A DNA stretch of 64,000 nucleotides, from the NCBI GenBank assembly GCA_946480925.1, contig CAMLLU010000008.1, positions 62,001-126,000 on the forward strand. Reading direction: 5' to 3'. The stretch comes from an uncultured Rivibacter sp. Lineage in GTDB: Bacteria > Pseudomonadota > Gammaproteobacteria > Burkholderiales > Burkholderiaceae. Made by a program: the position numbers and the translations under genes. The notes beneath the pieces were generated by a model. The model was not told the origin of the DNA and ran no database searches. It saw nothing but the letters and a program-made list of their open reading frames with translations. Positions 62,302 through 64,000 of the stretch are shown one piece after another. The stretch's first letter is position 1. Each line of letters begins with the position of its first letter.

Positions 62302-64000
62302 TCAGAGGCTCAGCGGCAGCTCGCGCAGGCGCTTGCCGGTCAGGGCGAAGAGTGCATTGGCCAGCGCGGGCGCCACGGGGGGCGTGGCCGGTTCGCCCGC
62401 ACCGGTGGGCGCATGGGTGCTGGGCACGATGTGCGTCTCGATGATCGGCGTGTCCTTCAGCGCGAGCAGCGGGTAGCTCGGGAAGTTGGTCTGCTGCACC
62501 ACGCTGCCGGCAATGTCGATGCGGCCGTGCAAGGCCGCGGTGAGCCCGAAGATCACGCCGCTTTCCATCTGCTGCGCCACGATGTTGGGGTTGACCACGG
62601 TGCCGCAGTCGATGGCGCACACCACGCGGTGCACGCGCGGCTGCCTTGCGCCTTCGTCGAGCGAGATCTCCAGCACCTCGGCCACGATGGAGCCGAAGCT
62701 TTCATGCAGCGCCACGCCGCGTGCACGGCCCCGCGGCAATGGCGCGTTCCAGCCGGCCTTTTCAGCGGCGAGGCGCAGCACGGCGGCATGGCGCGGCATG
62801 TCCTTCAGCAGCGAAAGGCGGAAGGCCACAGGGTCCTGCTTCGCTTCGCGTGCGAGCTCGTCGATGAAGCCTTCGCTGAAGAACGCGTTGTGCGAATGGC
62901 CCACCGAACGCCAGTAGCCGATGGGCACGCCGCTCTTCGTGGTCACATGGGCCATGCGCTGATGCGGCACGTCGTAGGGCAGGTCGAACAGGCCTTCCAT
63001 CGTGGTCTTGTCCGGCATGTCCACCGGGCCCGCCAGCAGCGGCAGGCCGCGTTCGAGCCAGCGCGGCGTGATGGCGTCGCCGGCACTCGTGAAGCGCAGG
63101 CTCTGCAGCTGGCCCTGCGCGTCGAGCGTGGCCTTGAGCACGGCCACGCCGGCGGGGCGGTAGAAGTCGTGCGTCGTGTCTTCTTCTCGCGACCACACCA
63201 GCTGCACCGGGCGGCCGCCGGCCTCCTGCGCCACCGTCACGGCCTGCGCGACGAAGTCGACGTCGAGCCGGCGGCCGAAGCCGCCGCCCAGCAGCGTCAC
63301 GTTCACAGTCACCGCGCTTTCAGGCACGCCGGCTGCGCGAGCCGCCAGGGCGCGCGCGAAGCCGGGCACCTGCGTGGGCGCCCACACGGTGACTCGGCCG
63401 TCCTTCACCTGCGCGGTGCAGTTGATCGGCTCCATCGCCGCGTGCGCGAGATACGGCGCGCGGTACACCGCCTCGTGCGTGCGTGCCGTGCCGGCTTCGG
63501 CGGCATTCACGTCGCCGCGCTTGTAGAAGGCGAAGCCGCCCTCGTGCTGCGCGGCTTCGCGCGCCTGCGCTTCGAGCTGCTGCAGGATCGTGGCCGAGTC
63601 GAGCGTGCCCACCGACGGCGGCGCCCATTCGATCTGCAAGGCCTCTACTGCCTGACGCGCATGCCACGTGCTGCGGCCGATCACGGCCACGCCCGCCGTG
63701 GAGCCTGCGGCCGCGGGCAGGCGCACCAGGCGCTCCACGCCCGTGCGGCGCAGCACCTCGTCTTCGTTGACGATGCGCCGCGGCGCACCGCCCAGCATCG
63801 GGCACATGCGCACGGCTGCATACAGCAGGCCTTCGGGCCGCACGTCGAGGCCGAAGACCGCCTTGCCGCTGCTCTTGGCCGGCACGTCGATGCGCGGCAG
63901 CGGTCGGCCGATCAGCCGCCAGTGTTCGCGTGCCCGCAGCTCCACGTCGCCGGCCGGCGTGGCCGAGGCCTGCTTCACCAGCTCGCCGAAATGCGCCCTC
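62302..64000 (-). CDS. molybdenum hydroxylase large subunit, IorB/aldehyde oxidase type (5' end outside window)
   Basis: The frame is open to the window edge, so at least 566 C-terminal residues of a protein usually ~740 aa are present. Molybdopterin-binding landmarks are LLGGGFGRRLDVDFV, YWRSVGHSHNAFFSEGFIDELA and the catalytic Glu in TGAGEPATPPVAPALANA near the end. The early part RIDVPAKSSGKAVFGLDVR is the first domain of isoquinoline 1-oxidoreductase-type subunits. It would hydroxylate an N-heterocycle or aldehyde with a small [2Fe-2S] subunit, expected upstream. The substrate is not known. Confidence 0.9.
   Translation of the reverse strand, partial: RAHFGELVKQASATPAGDVELRAREHWRLIGRPLPRIDVPAKSSGKAVFGLDVRPEGLLYAAVRMCPMLGGAPRRIVNEDEVLRRTGVERLVRLPAAAGSTAGVAVIGRSTWHARQAVEALQIEWAPPSVGTLDSATILQQLEAQAREAAQHEGGFAFYKRGDVNAAEAGTARTHEAVYRAPYLAHAAMEPINCTAQVKDGRVTVWAPTQVPGFARALAARAAGVPESAVTVNVTLLGGGFGRRLDVDFVAQAVTVAQEAGGRPVQLVWSREEDTTHDFYRPAGVAVLKATLDAQGQLQSLRFTSAGDAITPRWLERGLPLLAGPVDMPDKTTMEGLFDLPYDVPHQRMAHVTTKSGVPIGYWRSVGHSHNAFFSEGFIDELAREAKQDPVAFRLSLLKDMPRHAAVLRLAAEKAGWNAPLPRGRARGVALHESFGSIVAEVLEISLDEGARQPRVHRVVCAIDCGTVVNPNIVAQQMESGVIFGLTAALHGRIDIAGSVVQQTNFPSYPLLALKDTPIIETHIVPSTHAPTGAGEPATPPVAPALANALFALTGKRLRELPLSL

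Overview
The window is high-GC DNA (roughly two thirds G+C) with the gene content of a betaproteobacterium of the order Burkholderiales, probably near the Rubrivivax/Rhizobacter/Piscinibacter group. Supporting signs are a split pntAA/pntAB/pntB transhydrogenase, metX followed by metW, a SAM-II riboswitch, a long type-2 PyrF and a YjgN/DUF898 plus M48 protease pair. This placement is an inference from gene content, not from a marker gene. Most of the window is chromosomal housekeeping and regulatory DNA. No rRNA operon, canonical tRNA, CRISPR array or intact transposase was seen.

Layout. 1-5.7 kb: end of pntAA, panD lodged inside the transhydrogenase operon, pntAB, pntB, then fadD, mtnN and a small membrane protein. 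5.8-12.7 kb: M20 peptidase behind a leader ORF, a hipBA-type toxin-antitoxin pair, a monoacylglycerol-lipase-like hydrolase, hydroxypyruvate isomerase, an unrecognised exported protein and a chalcone-isomerase-like exported protein. 12.7-18 kb: an RNA-repair locus. rtcR (CARF domain plus sigma-54 activator) is divergent from a sigma-54 promoter whose transcript would carry a competing-hairpin leader, a tRNA-like RNA, a slipin/SPFH gene, a second T-arm-bearing RNA, rtcB and a zinc-ribbon gene. 18-21.2 kb: a fusion of an acetoacetate-decarboxylase-like domain to a FAD-dependent oxidoreductase. 21.2-25.1 kb: an accessory patch with lower-GC hypothetical genes, GATA-spaced tandem repeats and a relic copy of the 3' end of mmuM.

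25.1-31.8 kb: sulfur amino acid genes. mmuM with an orphan solute-binding lipoprotein sits divergent from an Lrp/AsnC regulator that has the second copy of the leader ORF. A diguanylate cyclase separates these from metX-metW, which is preceded by a SAM-II riboswitch and a terminator hairpin. 31.8-43.1 kb: a fluoroacetate-dehalogenase-like enzyme, then a beta-glucoside utilisation locus (GH1, sugar ABC transporter, LacI regulator) divergent from a GH3 lipoprotein, with two LacI-type operators between them. Four copies of a ~95 bp palindromic repeat lie between 27.7 and 37.0 kb, three of them inside operons. 43.2-57.8 kb: glutamate-synthase-like protein, a NarL-type two-component system, GST, DUF898 and M48 proteins (the latter with a deletion scar against a truncated lipoprotein gene), purB, an NTF2-like protein, a C13-like peptidase, pyrF and a hybrid histidine kinase. 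57.8-64 kb: a GntR regulator, an ART-like orphan gene, a hydantoin/allantoin racemase and NCS1 permease under a GntR-type palindrome, and the start-truncated large subunit of a molybdenum hydroxylase.

The most interesting parts are the RtcB/slipin/tRNA-like locus and the repeated structured leader ORF that overlaps the start codons of two unrelated genes.
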